From Carposina sasakii (Eukaryota; Arthropoda; Insecta; Lepidoptera; Carposinidae): a DNA stretch of 64,000 bases. Location: the NCBI GenBank assembly GCA_014607495.2, contig CP053156.1, forward strand, positions 2,108,001-2,172,000, given 5' to 3'. Position 1 is the stretch's first letter, and every line of letters begins with the position of its first letter. The position numbers were made by a program, and so were the translations under genes. Shown here in pieces: positions 12,375 through 22,324 of this stretch. Under the pieces are notes generated by a model. The model searched no databases, was not told the origin of the DNA, and worked only from the letters and a program-made list of their open reading frames with translations.

Positions 12375-12507
12375 ATGCCTAAACGCAAAGCTTCTAGTGA
12401 AATTAACTATTACTTAAATAAAATTAAGAAATTAAAAGAAAGCCAAAACAAGAAGCGAACTAGAGTAATTCTTTATTCGTCATCGTCAGATTCTGAGGAA
12501 AATGAAG
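12375..12507 (+). CDS. DIRS gag-like protein, exon 1
   Basis: Starts MPKRKASSEINYYLNKI and encodes 44 codons plus one base, rich in Lys and Ser, ending in an acidic patch (SSSSDSEENE). The frame then runs into GAAG|GTAAGA, a strong donor. Joined in phase to 13124 it continues with DGTAQDDVIQ. It is the first ATG after the terminal repeat. A Lys-rich start followed by an acidic stretch fits the little-conserved N-terminus of DIRS ORF1; function is inferred from position only. Confidence 0.65.
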
Positions 12508-13123
12508 GTAAGAAAATATAATGATCTCTTATTAAATATTCTTGTACACGAGTCAAAATGTTCTAAGACAAGTTCTGTATAATTTTTTTGTGAACTAAAA
12601 TAAGCATCTTTAAGTTAACCTGGAGGATATCACAATGAGGGTATCACGAAGGTTTAACATGATGCATAAAAATTAACCGGGAGGTTGACTGCGGGTCAAC
12701 ACGACGGTATTCAGAATAAGCATCTTTAAGTTAACCTGGAGGATATCACAATGAGGGTATCACGAAGGTTTAACATGATGCATAAAATTAACCGGGAGGT
12801 TGACTGCGGGTCAACACGACGGTATTCAGAATAAGCATCTTTAAGTTAACCTGGAGGATATCACAATGAGGGTATCACGAAGGTTTAACATGATGCATAA
12901 ATTAACCGGGAGGTTGACTGCGGGTCAACACGACGGTATTCAGAATAAGCATCTTTAAGTTAACCTGGAGGATATCACAATGAGGGTATCACGAAGGTTT
13001 AACATGATGCAAAAAATTAACCGGGAAGTTGACTGCGGGTCAACACGACGGTATTCAGAATATAGTGTGTATAGTCAGATATTCAATGATATATAAAATA
13101 AAATTCACATATAATTGTTCTAG
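12508..13123 (+). other. Apparent spliceosomal intron in the DIRS gag frame
   Basis: The donor GAAG|GTAAGA and the acceptor AATTGTTCTAG|ACGG flank 616 bp that would otherwise break the frame (a stop follows within a few codons). Phase is preserved, one base plus two. Most of the interval is the minisatellite at 12599-13057. Splicing is inferred; no transcript was seen. Confidence 0.6.
12599..13057 (+). repeat. Four-copy 114-116 bp minisatellite
   Basis: Units begin at 12599, 12715, 12830 and 12944 with lengths 116, 115, 114 and 114. Units differ almost only in an A-run (GATGCATAAAAATTAACC, shortened by one A per unit) plus two changes in the last unit. Each unit holds a small hairpin, GTTGAC-TGCGG-GTCAAC, and a TTAACCT...AGGTTTAA pair. 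Such near-identity points to recent tandem expansion. Confidence 0.95.
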
Positions 13124-14026
13124 ACGGAACCGCACAAGATGATGTAATTCAATACACCTCAGCAACAGAGTCCCAAGAGAAACTGGAAAATACTCCGGTA
13201 GTTAATATAACCCCGGAAGCTCAAAACGAGACACCTGACCTCGACCCGGAGCTTTTATTAGCGTTGGATGATACAACGGACGAGCAACCGATGTTTGGTG
13301 AAAAAATTCACCACACTCTGGCACAACGCTGGTTGCCTATATTAGCGAAGGGACTAAATAAAGACCCAAAGAAAAATTGCTTAAAAATACCAGGTACCTG
13401 AAAATTGTCAATTACTAAAAGCACCGACATTAAACGCCGAAATAAAAGCTGCTGTATCTGATATCACTAAAAATCGCGATAAAAAATATTCAGTTAAAGC
13501 AAGACCAATTAGGGCTTGGAATAACAGCAATTAATAAAGCCATTACATTACTCCTCCTTGGAGATGACAAGATAAAGCAATAGAGGTACTGTCGGATAGC
13601 TGCAGGATCTTGACTGACGTACATTACATAGAAACAGAGCTCAGAACAAAACTTATAACACCTTGCCTCGATAAATCCTTTACGCCATTAATCAAAGATC
13701 ATGAACGAGACAGCACGCTCTTTGGTGATAAACTATCGGAGACCATAAAAGCCTCAAAGGCTATTTCCAGACAAGGTCTACAAATTAAGAAACCGACACA
13801 TAAGACAGCACCTGCACATACAAATGGCCCATCCACTTCAAGATCTCGCCTTCCGGGAAACGAGATTCGCCCCCTTCGTTACACATTAGGGAACAGGGGG
13901 GGGCGCGGAGGCTTTCCACGAACAACGACATCATACAGACGCGGAGCCACATCGACGACGACACTGACACGATCTCGTGCCTACTCGAACCAGAGCAGTC
14001 AGCAGCGAGCCTACACGCGACATTAG
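13124..14026 (+). pseudogene. DIRS gag-like protein, exon 2 (frameshifted)
   Basis: Reads DGTAQDDVIQYTSATESQ and an acidic region LDPELLLALDD, then breaks near 13392, resumes one frame over (VPENCQLLKAPTLNAEIKAA), shifts again near 13503 and near 13580, and ends in the open frame 13610-14026. That last part has TDVHYIETELRTKLITPCLD and a C-terminal Arg-Gly-rich tail (RGGRGGFPRTT) of the sort that binds nucleic acid. At least three indels make it non-functional. Its end overlaps the start of the RT frame. Confidence 0.75.
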
Positions 14027-14034
14027 ATAAACAG

Positions 14035-15102
14035 GTACATGCGGGTCGCCTGCAATATTTTTATGATAACTGGATGAAAATCACTAATAATAAATTAGTT
14101 CTTTCCTGGATAAAAAATGGCTACAAAATACCTTTTTCGAAAAAAGTTTACCAAAATAGTGTACCCTATAGTAATAATTTTACCACAGCAGAAATGCGTG
14201 ATATGTCTAAGGCAATTAACAATTTATTAGACTTAGGTGCAATATACAAGTGTGAGCCACAGACAGATCAATTTATCTCTAAAATATTTTTAGCTCCTAA
14301 AGCCAACGGCGGCAAAAGATTTATATCTGTTATATACCTAGACGATCTTTTATGCATCGGCCACACACATTCTGAATGTTTATATAATGTAACGGAAACA
14401 GTGGCACTACTTGAAAGCTTAGGATTTGTTATAAATTATGAAAAAAGTTCGTTGCGACCTTTACAACAGACAAAGTTTCTGGGCTTTATTTATAACACTC
14501 TTGACATGACATTATCATTACCTATGGATAAAAGATTATATATACTAAAAATAGTTAAGAAATTTCAATCCTTACCATTATGCACTATAAAAGATCTTGC
14601 TTGTCTCATTGGTACCCTTACTGCAGCATGCCCAGCAGTTAAATACGGCTGGGTTTACACTAAACGTCTCGAGCAAATTAAATACTTAGCATTACAAATA
14701 TATAAAACATACGAAGCTAAATTTCGTCCTTCATCTACTCGTATAATATTGCCTGACCTAGAATGGTGGTCAAAAAATATTTTATCGACATCAACCCCAT
14801 TAAAATCGAGTAGTTTTGAACTAGAGATCTTTACAGATGCATCCAGGTCTGGCTGGGGTGCATTTTGTAAAAATCAAAGAATAAATGGGAAATGGAAAGC
14901 TAGTGAAATAAATTTTCATATTAATTTTCTAGAGTTGCTTGCAGTATTTTTTGGACTCAAATGCTTTGCACGTAATATCCGAAACTGTTCTATTTTATTA
15001 CGTATTGACAACATTACGGCGTTGAGTTACGTTAATCGCATGGGTGGCATAAAGTATCCTCATCTAAATGATTTAGCGCGAGAAATTTGTCAATGGTGCT
15101 AG
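14035..15102 (+). pseudogene. DIRS reverse transcriptase-RNase H, RT palm deleted
   Basis: The frame is open upstream of the first ATG at 14074 and overlaps the end of gag. It encodes FTTAEMRDMSKAINNLLDLG, then IFLAPKANGGKRFI, which is fused directly to SVIYLDDLLCIG. The YLDD box (RT motif C) thus follows the early RT block at once: motifs A and B and the sequence between are absent, roughly 100 residues by comparison with what I recall of the family. RNase H follows with EIFTDASRSGWGAF (Asp), INFLELLAVFFGL (Glu) and ILLRIDNITALSYV (Asp). The frame ends at a TAG (15100-15102) after CQWC, which looks like a point mutation since the same frame continues beyond it. Confidence 0.9.
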
Positions 15103-16507
15103 AAGCGAAATATATGGTTATCTGCTTCTTATATTAAAAGTAAAGACAATAGAGAAGCTGATGAAGAGTCCCGGAAGGTTAATACGGACATTGAGTGGAC
15201 ATTAACAGATGAAGTATTTAATATACTAGTAACGGATTTAGGTAAGCCAGATATCGATTTATTCGCTTCTCGCACTAATGCCAAATGCCAAAGATATGTG
15301 TCGTGGAAGGCAGATCCAGATGCAGTTGCTGTGGATGCCTTCACTATCTCGTGGAAGGGCGTATACTTTTACGCTTTTCCACCATTCCCACTCGTATTAA
15401 AGGTCTTGGAAAAAATTATATTGGACAAGGCTGAAGGCATTCTAATATTTCCATACTGGCCTTCCCAGCCGTGGTTCCCACTGTTACAAAGAATGGTTAC
15501 ATCCGATATTAGTTTTATAAATCCTGGGTGCAGCCAAACTCTCAGGGACGCGTTCCTGAAACGAGGTGTCCCTATCGAATCATTGGACCTTATGATGGCT
15601 TCTTTGTCGAAAAATACTTTGCAACAATATGGTGTCTCCTACAAGTATTGGTGGCAGTACTGCACTGAGGCAAATATAGATCCATACACATGTTCCGTTC
15701 CAAGAATGTTGACTTTTTTGACAAAACTGTTTAATAAAGGTGCGGCTTATGGCACCTTGAATAGTCATCGTTCGACTCTAAGTTTGCTTTTCGGAGATGA
15801 GTCAGGATCTCATGACCAAATTAAAAGACTATTGAAAGGTATATATAAATTAAGGCCCAATATTCCAAAATACGCATCCACATGGGACCCTCATACAGTT
15901 TTGCAATATATTACCTCATGGGGCCCTAATAAGGATTTAACTCTGCCAAAAATTTCTAAGAAACTCGTAATATTGCTGGCCTTATGTACTGCGCATAGAG
16001 CACAGACACTTTCTCTCATTAAAGCTAATAATATCCATATCAGCCTGAACGGTATAAAAATTGTAATTTCAGACATTATAAAAACATCAGCAGCTGGGCG
16101 CGACCAGCCAATTCTGTTCTTGCCTTATTTTACAGAAAATATCAATATATGTCCTGCTACAGTTTTGCAAGATTATTTGTTAGTTACAAATGATTTAAGA
16201 CCGAACACAGTCGAAAATCTCATAATAACGTCTAGAAGACCATATAAGTCTGTTAGCACCCAAACCATTAGCCGATGGATTAAGGAGATCCTGGCGGAAG
16301 CCGGGGTGGATGTGACAGCATGGAGTTCTCATAGCACACGACGCTGCCACATCTACAGCGCGAGCGCAGGGTGTCTCATTAGACGTTATTAGGAGAACTG
16401 CTGGCTGGTCGCAGGCCTCAGAAACATTTGGTAAATTCTATAACCGTCCAGTGACTGATGATGCTCACTTTGCAAGATCAGTCTTTCTGTCCAATCAATC
16501 ATCATAA
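15103..16507 (+). pseudogene. DIRS tyrosine recombinase
   Basis: It continues in frame after the TAG at 15100. The first part (KPDIDLFASRTNAK, WKADPDAVAVDAF, GILIFPYWPSQPWF) is the RNase H-to-recombinase linker typical of DIRS polyproteins. The integrase-like domain then begins near NTLQQYGVSYKYWWQYC. Catalytic positions seen are Arg in LCTAHRAQTLSLI, HxxR in SSHSTR, Trp in TAGWSQ and the Tyr nucleophile in FGKFYNRP. A short indel near 16341 moves HSTR and the Tyr-bearing block into different frames; the Tyr part ends at the TAA 16505-16507. The enzyme would cut and join element circles into the genome; this copy cannot make it. Confidence 0.9.
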
Positions 16508-16686
16508 ATTTAAAATAATTTATAAGCAGATTTATCACTTGTAAATTAATATAATTTAAAAAGTTATATTTATGTTATAAATAAAAATTTGTAAAAATGT
16601 AGTGTTCTTTTTTCCCATAATTACAATAATAATTAGGTATACAACTCATTAACCAGGATGCTTGCAAAATTTTCACCTCTAAACAT

Positions 16687-16807
16687 CTACATGTGTTAAA
16701 AATATATCAAAGAATGAAACGTACGAAATGTAATTGGTGATTAAACGAACTTACCTGTAAGTGAAGTTCTATCACAATTATATGAGTACGTTTCATTCGA
16801 AGATATA
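16687..16807 (+). repeat. DIRS internal complementary region
   Basis: 16687-16734 is the reverse complement of 12121-12168 (outer left end) and 16735-16807 is the reverse complement of 16995-17067 (outer right end). The two meet at TAAT|TGGTGA. This is the joined-ends copy expected in DIRS-1-like replication, where it templates completion of the termini. Confidence 0.92.
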
Positions 16808-16864
16808 AGATAAAACCCCTCCCTTCCCAGATCCCTTAAAACTAAGAAAATTTTGTGATGCTCT

Positions 16865-17067
16865 AAAGAATGAAGGAAATTATCGGTAGACTAGGAACAG
16901 TGTCGTAGGTTGTAGGGTAGTTCTGTTTTCGAATTACCCACTCTGAAATTGTGCGAAGTTGCCAGTACAATAAAAGTACTACATGTGTTAAAAATATATC
17001 TTCGAATGAAACGTACTCATATAATTGTGATAGAACTTCACTTACAGGTAAGTTCGTTTAATCACCA
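16865..17067 (+). repeat. DIRS right inverted terminal repeat
   Basis: AAAGAATGAAGGAAATTATC through ACTACATGTG is the reverse complement of the left repeat. The outer part (16995-17067) is unique to this end and pairs with the second half of the internal complementary region. Confidence 0.92.
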
Positions 17068-17196
17068 AGTATATGTGAAAACCTTCCAAGCGGGAGGCGT
17101 AATTTCGGTCCCAGTCACGGGCCTATACCAATGAATTTATTTAATGTTCAGATTTTAATGTTGTAAAATTGTTACTTAGCTCGTGCCTCGGAAAGC

Positions 17197-17361
17197 ACGT
17201 AAAACCGTTGGTCCTGCGCCTGATCTCTCTCCGGTCGTGTCGGCTTTCAGTCCCATCGGACTATGAGAGTAACGGAATAGAGAGTGCATCCGTGTTTGTG
17301 CACACACTTGTGCACTATAATATCTCCTGCGTACCTGGCCAATCTCCGTAGATATTGGTCT
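17197..17361 (+). repeat. Interspersed repeat, GTTGGTCCTGCGCC family
   Basis: It shares ordered blocks with 21088-21247: ACCGTTGGTCCTGCGCCTGA, GTCGTGTCGGCTTTC, GTAACGGAATAGAGAGTGCA, TACCTGGCCAATCTCCGTAG. This copy has an insertion (GTGCACACACTTGTGCAC) in the middle. The 3' part alone also occurs at 18718-18767. Unclassified retroposon. Confidence 0.7.
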
Positions 17362-17640
17362 AGACATGGGTTTCGATTTGCGTACCAGGGCCTTAAAGAA
17401 CGTCCATCAATTCGTACCAGGGCTAAAAACCAGGTTTCCAGATACTTTAAAGTATTTTTTAACTACGTAAGAAATTAATCCTTATCTTGACTGTAATAAG
17501 GAACATTATAGCGAATGGACAGCGAAATACTTTATATACTTCATTCTCTTGTGTACCTTGTTGTAGGAAGTTTTAATTACAGTATGTACCTATCTATGAA
17601 TGTACCAAAAAAGTTTCACAGTATACAGCACGTCCACGAG

Positions 17641-17965
17641 ACTTCCTACTGCTGCACACTTTTGGAGGTCCAAACTGGGTACAACTCCTGCGACGTCAAC
17701 AGAAGCGGGTATAGCACATCCTTTAGACTGCCCACTTTTGCACACTTTTGGAGGTTCAAAACGGGGACAGCTCCGGCGCCGTCAGCAGAAGCGAGCACAG
17801 CACATCCATTAGACTGCCCACTTTTTGACACTTTTGGAGGTCTAAATCGGGTACAGCTCCGGCGCCGTCAGCAGCAGCGGGCACAGAATTTCCATTAGAC
17901 TGCCTACTTTTGCACACTTTTGAAACTCCAACGCCGCAGCTTTGGCGCTGTCAGCAGGAGCTTGT
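17641..17965 (+). repeat. 86-bp tandem repeat, nearly four copies
   Basis: The motif CACACTTTTGGAGG recurs at 17655, 17741, 17827 and 17913, an exact 86-bp spacing. Units also share GCGCCGTCAGCAG and CATTAGACTGCC. The period is not a multiple of three and the open frames across it are shifted copies of one another, so it is not a coding repeat. Confidence 0.9.
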
Positions 17966-18119
17966 CTAGTCGTGCTTCATACTATTTCGAGTCCGCTGTA
18001 GAAAGTATGTACTGTAAACTAACAACTTGTACCAAGTTGTTAATAATAATAAGGTTTATATAGAAATATTATCCTAGTTTTCTTAGACATAAAGAACATA
18101 ATCGTGCTACAAAATAAAT

Positions 18120-18720
18120 ACCTTTATTAAATAAATACTTTCAAGTATTCCACGGGTTGCCGGGCGGCGCGCCGATGCCTAGGTACTAAAGTATTTCAGA
18201 GAAAATAGTCCTTATTTCAATAAGGCTGCGTGTTATAATGCCGCTTGCATAAAAAATACTTTTTTACTTTGAAAGTATTTACTTTTAGTTAGCGCGATTA
18301 TATACCTTAATAGATATAGCCTAAGGTTTAATTTATCTCTACGGTACTTGCAACGTAAATACTTTCAAAGTCTTCCAGGTATTTCGGCCCGTACCTAGTT
18401 GCAGGTATTGCAGGGCGCCGCCGATGCCTAATAAAGTATGTCATAGACAAATAGTCCTTATTTCAATAAGGCTGCGTGATATAATTCCGCTGGCAAAAAA
18501 AAATACTTTCTTACTTTGAAAGTATTTTCTTTCACATAGCGCCATTATACACCTTAATAGATATAGCCTAAGGTTTAATTTTGGATTCAAACTATCACTA
18601 TGATACTTCCAAGGCAAATACCTTCAAAGTCTTCCACGTATTTGGGCCCGTACCTGGTTTACGTACTTCCAAGTAAAAACCTGGTTTTAAAACCAGGTCG
18701 CGTAAATACGCACCATCCCT
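18120..18720 (+). repeat. Tandem repeat of about 250 bp, two to three diverged copies
   Basis: Blocks near 18173 (CGATGCCTA), 18208 (AATAGTCCTTATTTCAATAAG) and 18310 (TAGATATAGCCTAAGGTTTA) return at about 18422, 18450 and 18558. The TCTTCCA..TATTT..GGCCCGTACCT block at about 18369 returns at 18624. Units contain self-complementary AAAGTATTTACTTT-type stretches. Confidence 0.8.
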
Positions 18721-18767
18721 ATATTGGTCGCCTTGGCCGAAATACGGTCGGAGATAATCATCATCAT
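18718..18767 (+). repeat. Short 3' piece of the GTTGGTCCTGCGCC-family repeat
   Basis: TATTGGTCGCCTTGGCC and AATACGGTCGGAGATAATC match the 3' end of the copy at 21088-21247. Confidence 0.6.
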
Positions 18768-21087
18768 ATGTGAAAACCAAATGTTTCATCTTATTTCTGA
18801 ATAATAATGATGTTTTTTGCAAAGAAAAGTATACATACTTTTATTATGTTTGATATTATTTCATTCAAGTGGAGAATGTACATTTTGATAAAGTCAATGT
18901 CTCATACTTACTCTGTCTACCCGTATTTATTTAAAGTAGATAATATACATAAATATATTTTAGTAGCTGTTTACTCCTTATTTATAACACATTACGTTTG
19001 TACGTGGACGTAGAGACGCAAGAAATGTGACATAGTAGGCGAGTACATAAATAGATTAGATACTTTTAGAAAATTAGATATGTACCTTTTATAAAACAAA
19101 GGGACGGTACAAGGCCCCGCCACAGATTATAATGCTACAAAGATGAAATTTAAGCTTAGCCCAAGCCAAGTAACAATATTCAGTAAAGGAATAATGGACG
19201 AGATTATCTTGCCTCTAGAAAAACATCGCCCAGTCGAGCTCCGAAGTGTTATTCATATAGAGTAATCTATTATTTCCCCAGTGGGCCGGCTTCAGGCGCG
19301 TCGAGATTTCGCGAGGATAGCAAATCAACGTTTGCTTTGTTTAGAAGGGATTGTCTTGGCTATGTAGTGCGTTTAGCAGTAAATACGTCTGTCAGCAGCT
19401 TGTTTTTTGCGGCGCATTTTATTTTATACACCCTTTTTATTGTGGGCACAGAGGCGGATCTAGGGTAGCATTGGAATTTGTCATTGCGGTGGCCCTTGTC
19501 TATTATTCTTCGTGCGGATTGTACTGGAATAAAATGTGGGTGGATAAAATGTCTGGTTGCCTAAATATCTCAGGGTAATTGATGGCCACGTTTACGAAAA
19601 AAGCAAGAAATCGGTGTGATACATGATACGTTTATTTTTAACCGATATCTACCGGTGTATGTCTTATTGAGAAGTGGTGTTCGTGTTTCAATCATATTCT
19701 TTAAATTAGAATAACTTTTTTGTCAACTTTCAAGATTATTAACTATTAAATTAACTATCAGCCTTCTTTTTTTAAATAATGTAACCATTTATTTATTTAC
19801 AATATGTTATTTAAAAAATATATATTAGCAAAAATTTAGTACGGGCAGGTTAGTATCAGCATTCTTATATTTCATACACACTTTAATAAAAATATAAGAT
19901 ATCAAATTAAATGTAAAGGCGTTATAAATTTGTCGCACGTTCATTAGGCCGCGACCCGGGGCTTTTAGTCGGCGACACACGTCGGAATTTTGTAATAAGA
20001 TTTCCTTAATTTAAGACTCTACAATGTAGAGTATACATATATTAATCTACTAATTGAAGACTGTCGCATGTTTTCATAAGAACACATATAAATTCATTCT
20101 CCTTGGAAATGTTTTCCTTTAATCTCGTTTCGCTAGGAACTTCGGCTGGAAGTGTTGTAAATTGCTTGTTGAGTACGGCTTATATCACGCTTATATGGCG
20201 AACCAATTAGGAAGATTTTGTTTAGGCTTTTCAAGGAGCACGTAACGGTACGTTGCCAGGCGCGTAGGAATTTTCTCAGTAAGAGCTCCATCTACACCCA
20301 AAGGAGGCTTTCCTAACTTTTCATAGGCTTCACTAAAATAATCTTGCCAAAAAATGACAGTAATAAATTCACTACGCGAAATAAAAAGAGGGGAATAATA
20401 TGAAAATTCTGGCTAGAAAAACATGAAAGGAAATATAATGCTGCTATAGGATTAAAATAAATCCATCTCCGGGGTCAACTTGAACACTTTCCGTCGGTCT
20501 ATAGGAACTTGGTTTATGAGGCAGAAACATAAAAGTAACGAGGCCATTAAGTCCGAATCATTGCACCCGGTCAGACGTACCTTTATTTGAATTCTGCTCG
20601 ACTCTAGCCAACCCTTTTACTCGACTTGTTTCAAAAGATTGTACGAAAGCTTCAGTTTTTTATTTTCCAGTTGATTTACTGTGATAACATACGGATAAAA
20701 AGTCGAATTCGATTCGATTACGGACGTGTTTCGGTTTAGTTTTGTGAGCTTAAGTTTTTTAGCAGCTATTGTTCTGAAATATCTTTTTATGAAATGAAAT
20801 AAAATACGCCAACAATAGCACTATGTGAAGACGAACGATAGTAATAAATACTATTCTCTAAGTAAAATACAACAAGGTAATTAATAGGCATCAAGTTACT
20901 ACGTATGTTCAATTTATTTGTTTCATTTTATTAAATATAATCCGATATCTACTTGTATCTCATTGAGGAGTGTTATGTTTCAATTATAGTCGTTACATAA
21001 CATTATTTTCTTTTCAAATTTCAAGACATGATCGACGTTAACTATTAGCCTTCTTATATTCTATAGGTACCTATACATCACCATAAA
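18768..21087. other. Intergenic, no gene recognised
   Basis: About 2.3 kb without a family-like frame. The open frame at 19351-19578 has hydrophobic stretches but no splice context or motif, and I do not call it. Confidence 0.45.
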
Positions 21088-21247
21088 AACCGTTGGTCCT
21101 GCGCCTGATCTCTCTTCGGTCGTGTCGGCTTTCCGTCCCATTGGAATATAAGGGTAACGGAATAGAGAGTGCATCTGCGTACCTGGCCAATCTCCGTAGA
21201 GATTGGTCGCCTTGACCAAAATATGGTCGGAGATCATCATCATCAAC
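21088..21247 (+). repeat. Interspersed repeat, GTTGGTCCTGCGCC family
   Basis: A more compact copy of the repeat at 17197-17361, with a GATCATCATCATCAACATCAT-like simple tail that suggests retroposition on the plus strand. Confidence 0.7.
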
Positions 21248-22018
21248 ATCATACATCACCATTAGAATATTCCAGTCTCGATCTCCGGTTTGTGTCATTC
21301 AGTTACTACCAGCCGCCCTCTTCAAGTCATCGGCCCATCTGGCCAGGTAGGTACATACTTTAATAAAAATATGATTTAAGTTATCATGATAATAAGATGT
21401 TAGTAAGGTTTTCTTTTGTGATTTTAAGTTAGTTCCTATGCCCAGCTTCTAAGGAATGATTTAAATTGAACTTACATAAGTAGTAGTAGGTTATGAAAAC
21501 TGGCGGAAACCTAATGTAAATACACTTTTAAAGGATTCCTTCGTACATAAACTCTCCTGAAATTTAGCGTTAACTTTGATTGATTTTTGTAAGATTTCTC
21601 GAGGTTATCAAACTTTGCTTTATCCACTTTGTTAATTGTTTTTCTCTCCTTATTTTTTATTTCTTATTGCAAATAAGTAGGTAATTTAGCTTGATATTGA
21701 TATTGAGACTCTGTGGGTTTTATTTATTCAGTTTTATTTCCTGATTAGTTTTTGTCCCCAATGAGAAGGAAGTTATAATTTGTTACCTGTTTACCTGTTT
21801 CAAATTATTGTAGGTAGGTACAATTATTTTGAGGCTTTTTGTAAAACTTTGAAAGTAAAAATTAGGTTATATTATAAAGCAAAATTTAAACTATTAAATT
21901 AGATTTTCACGCAAATGTCAATAACTATACATTTATACTTAAAAACAATACCTAACTATGTATTTGTATACAGTTGTTAACTGTCCCAAATAAATAAATA
22001 AACTATAGCAATTAATAA
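21248..22018. other. AT-rich spacer downstream of the protease-homologue gene
   Basis: No gene recognised. The first 100 bp contain RTE-like LINE 3' remnants (CTCGATCTCCGG, CACTACCAGCC-like words) similar to 33690-33770. Confidence 0.45.
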
Positions 22019-22024
22019 TTTATT
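22019..22024 (-). terminator. Polyadenylation signal AATAAA
   Basis: AATAAA on the minus strand about 90 bases beyond the stop codon of the protease-homologue gene. Confidence 0.55.
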
Positions 22025-22111
22025 TAAACAATTATACATAATCACACTTAAAATTAAATCAACACTTATACAACTCTCATACAAAGCATATCCTTCACAA
22101 CAGTTCCAAAC

Positions 22112-22324
22112 TTACATAATCGCGCTCAGTGATAAAATTGAAAGTACAGTAAGCAACAAAAGTCCTGGAGTGTAAGTATGTGCGCCACTAATGGTTCTGA
22201 TCCACGTGGTGTAGTTAGCTACGCTGGTGTACAGCTCGGGGTAGGTGGATGCGAGACAAGTGTCGCCGAATGATAGTACACCTGTGAAAGTACCGTCGCA
22301 GACGAGAGGGTTACCTTCATCGTT
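22112..22324 (-). CDS. Protease homologue exon 7
   Basis: Residues 238-307 and the TAA stop (22112-22114). It starts NDEGNPLVCDG, where Glu240 replaces the nucleophilic Ser, then SFGDTCLA and YTSVANYTTWI, and ends with the hydrophobic tail LLLLTVLSILSLSAIM. Confidence 0.92.
   Translation of the reverse strand, partial: NDEGNPLVCDGTFTGVLSFGDTCLASTYPELYTSVANYTTWIRTISGAHTYTPGLLLLTVLSILSLSAIM

Larger units (their letters stand above)
12121..17067 (+). mobile_element. DIRS-type tyrosine-recombinase retrotransposon
   Basis: This is a structurally complete but inactive element of about 4.95 kb. In order it has a left inverted repeat (12121-12283), gag-like exons (12375-14026), RT and RNase H (about 14035-15290), a tyrosine recombinase (to 16507), an internal complementary region (16687-16807) and a right inverted repeat (16865-17067). 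The terminal repeats are inverted relative to each other, and the internal complementary region pairs with both outer ends, which is the hallmark of DIRS elements. These are known to integrate through a circular intermediate using the recombinase, without target duplication, and none is seen. Ends are ambiguous by two bases (AA shared). Coding frames carry frameshifts, one nonsense codon and a deletion. Confidence 0.92.

Noticed and set aside
13610..14026. Stand-alone host gene of 138 codons
   Set aside because: It is the C-terminal, Arg-Gly-rich part of the frameshifted DIRS gag and overlaps the RT frame.
17515..17898. 127-codon open frame with internal repeats
   Set aside because: It is a translation of the 86-bp tandem array, whose period is not a multiple of three; no start context or family motif.
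19351..19578. Small hydrophobic open frame
   Set aside because: Short, no splice sites or motif, in an AT-rich region where chance frames of this length are common.
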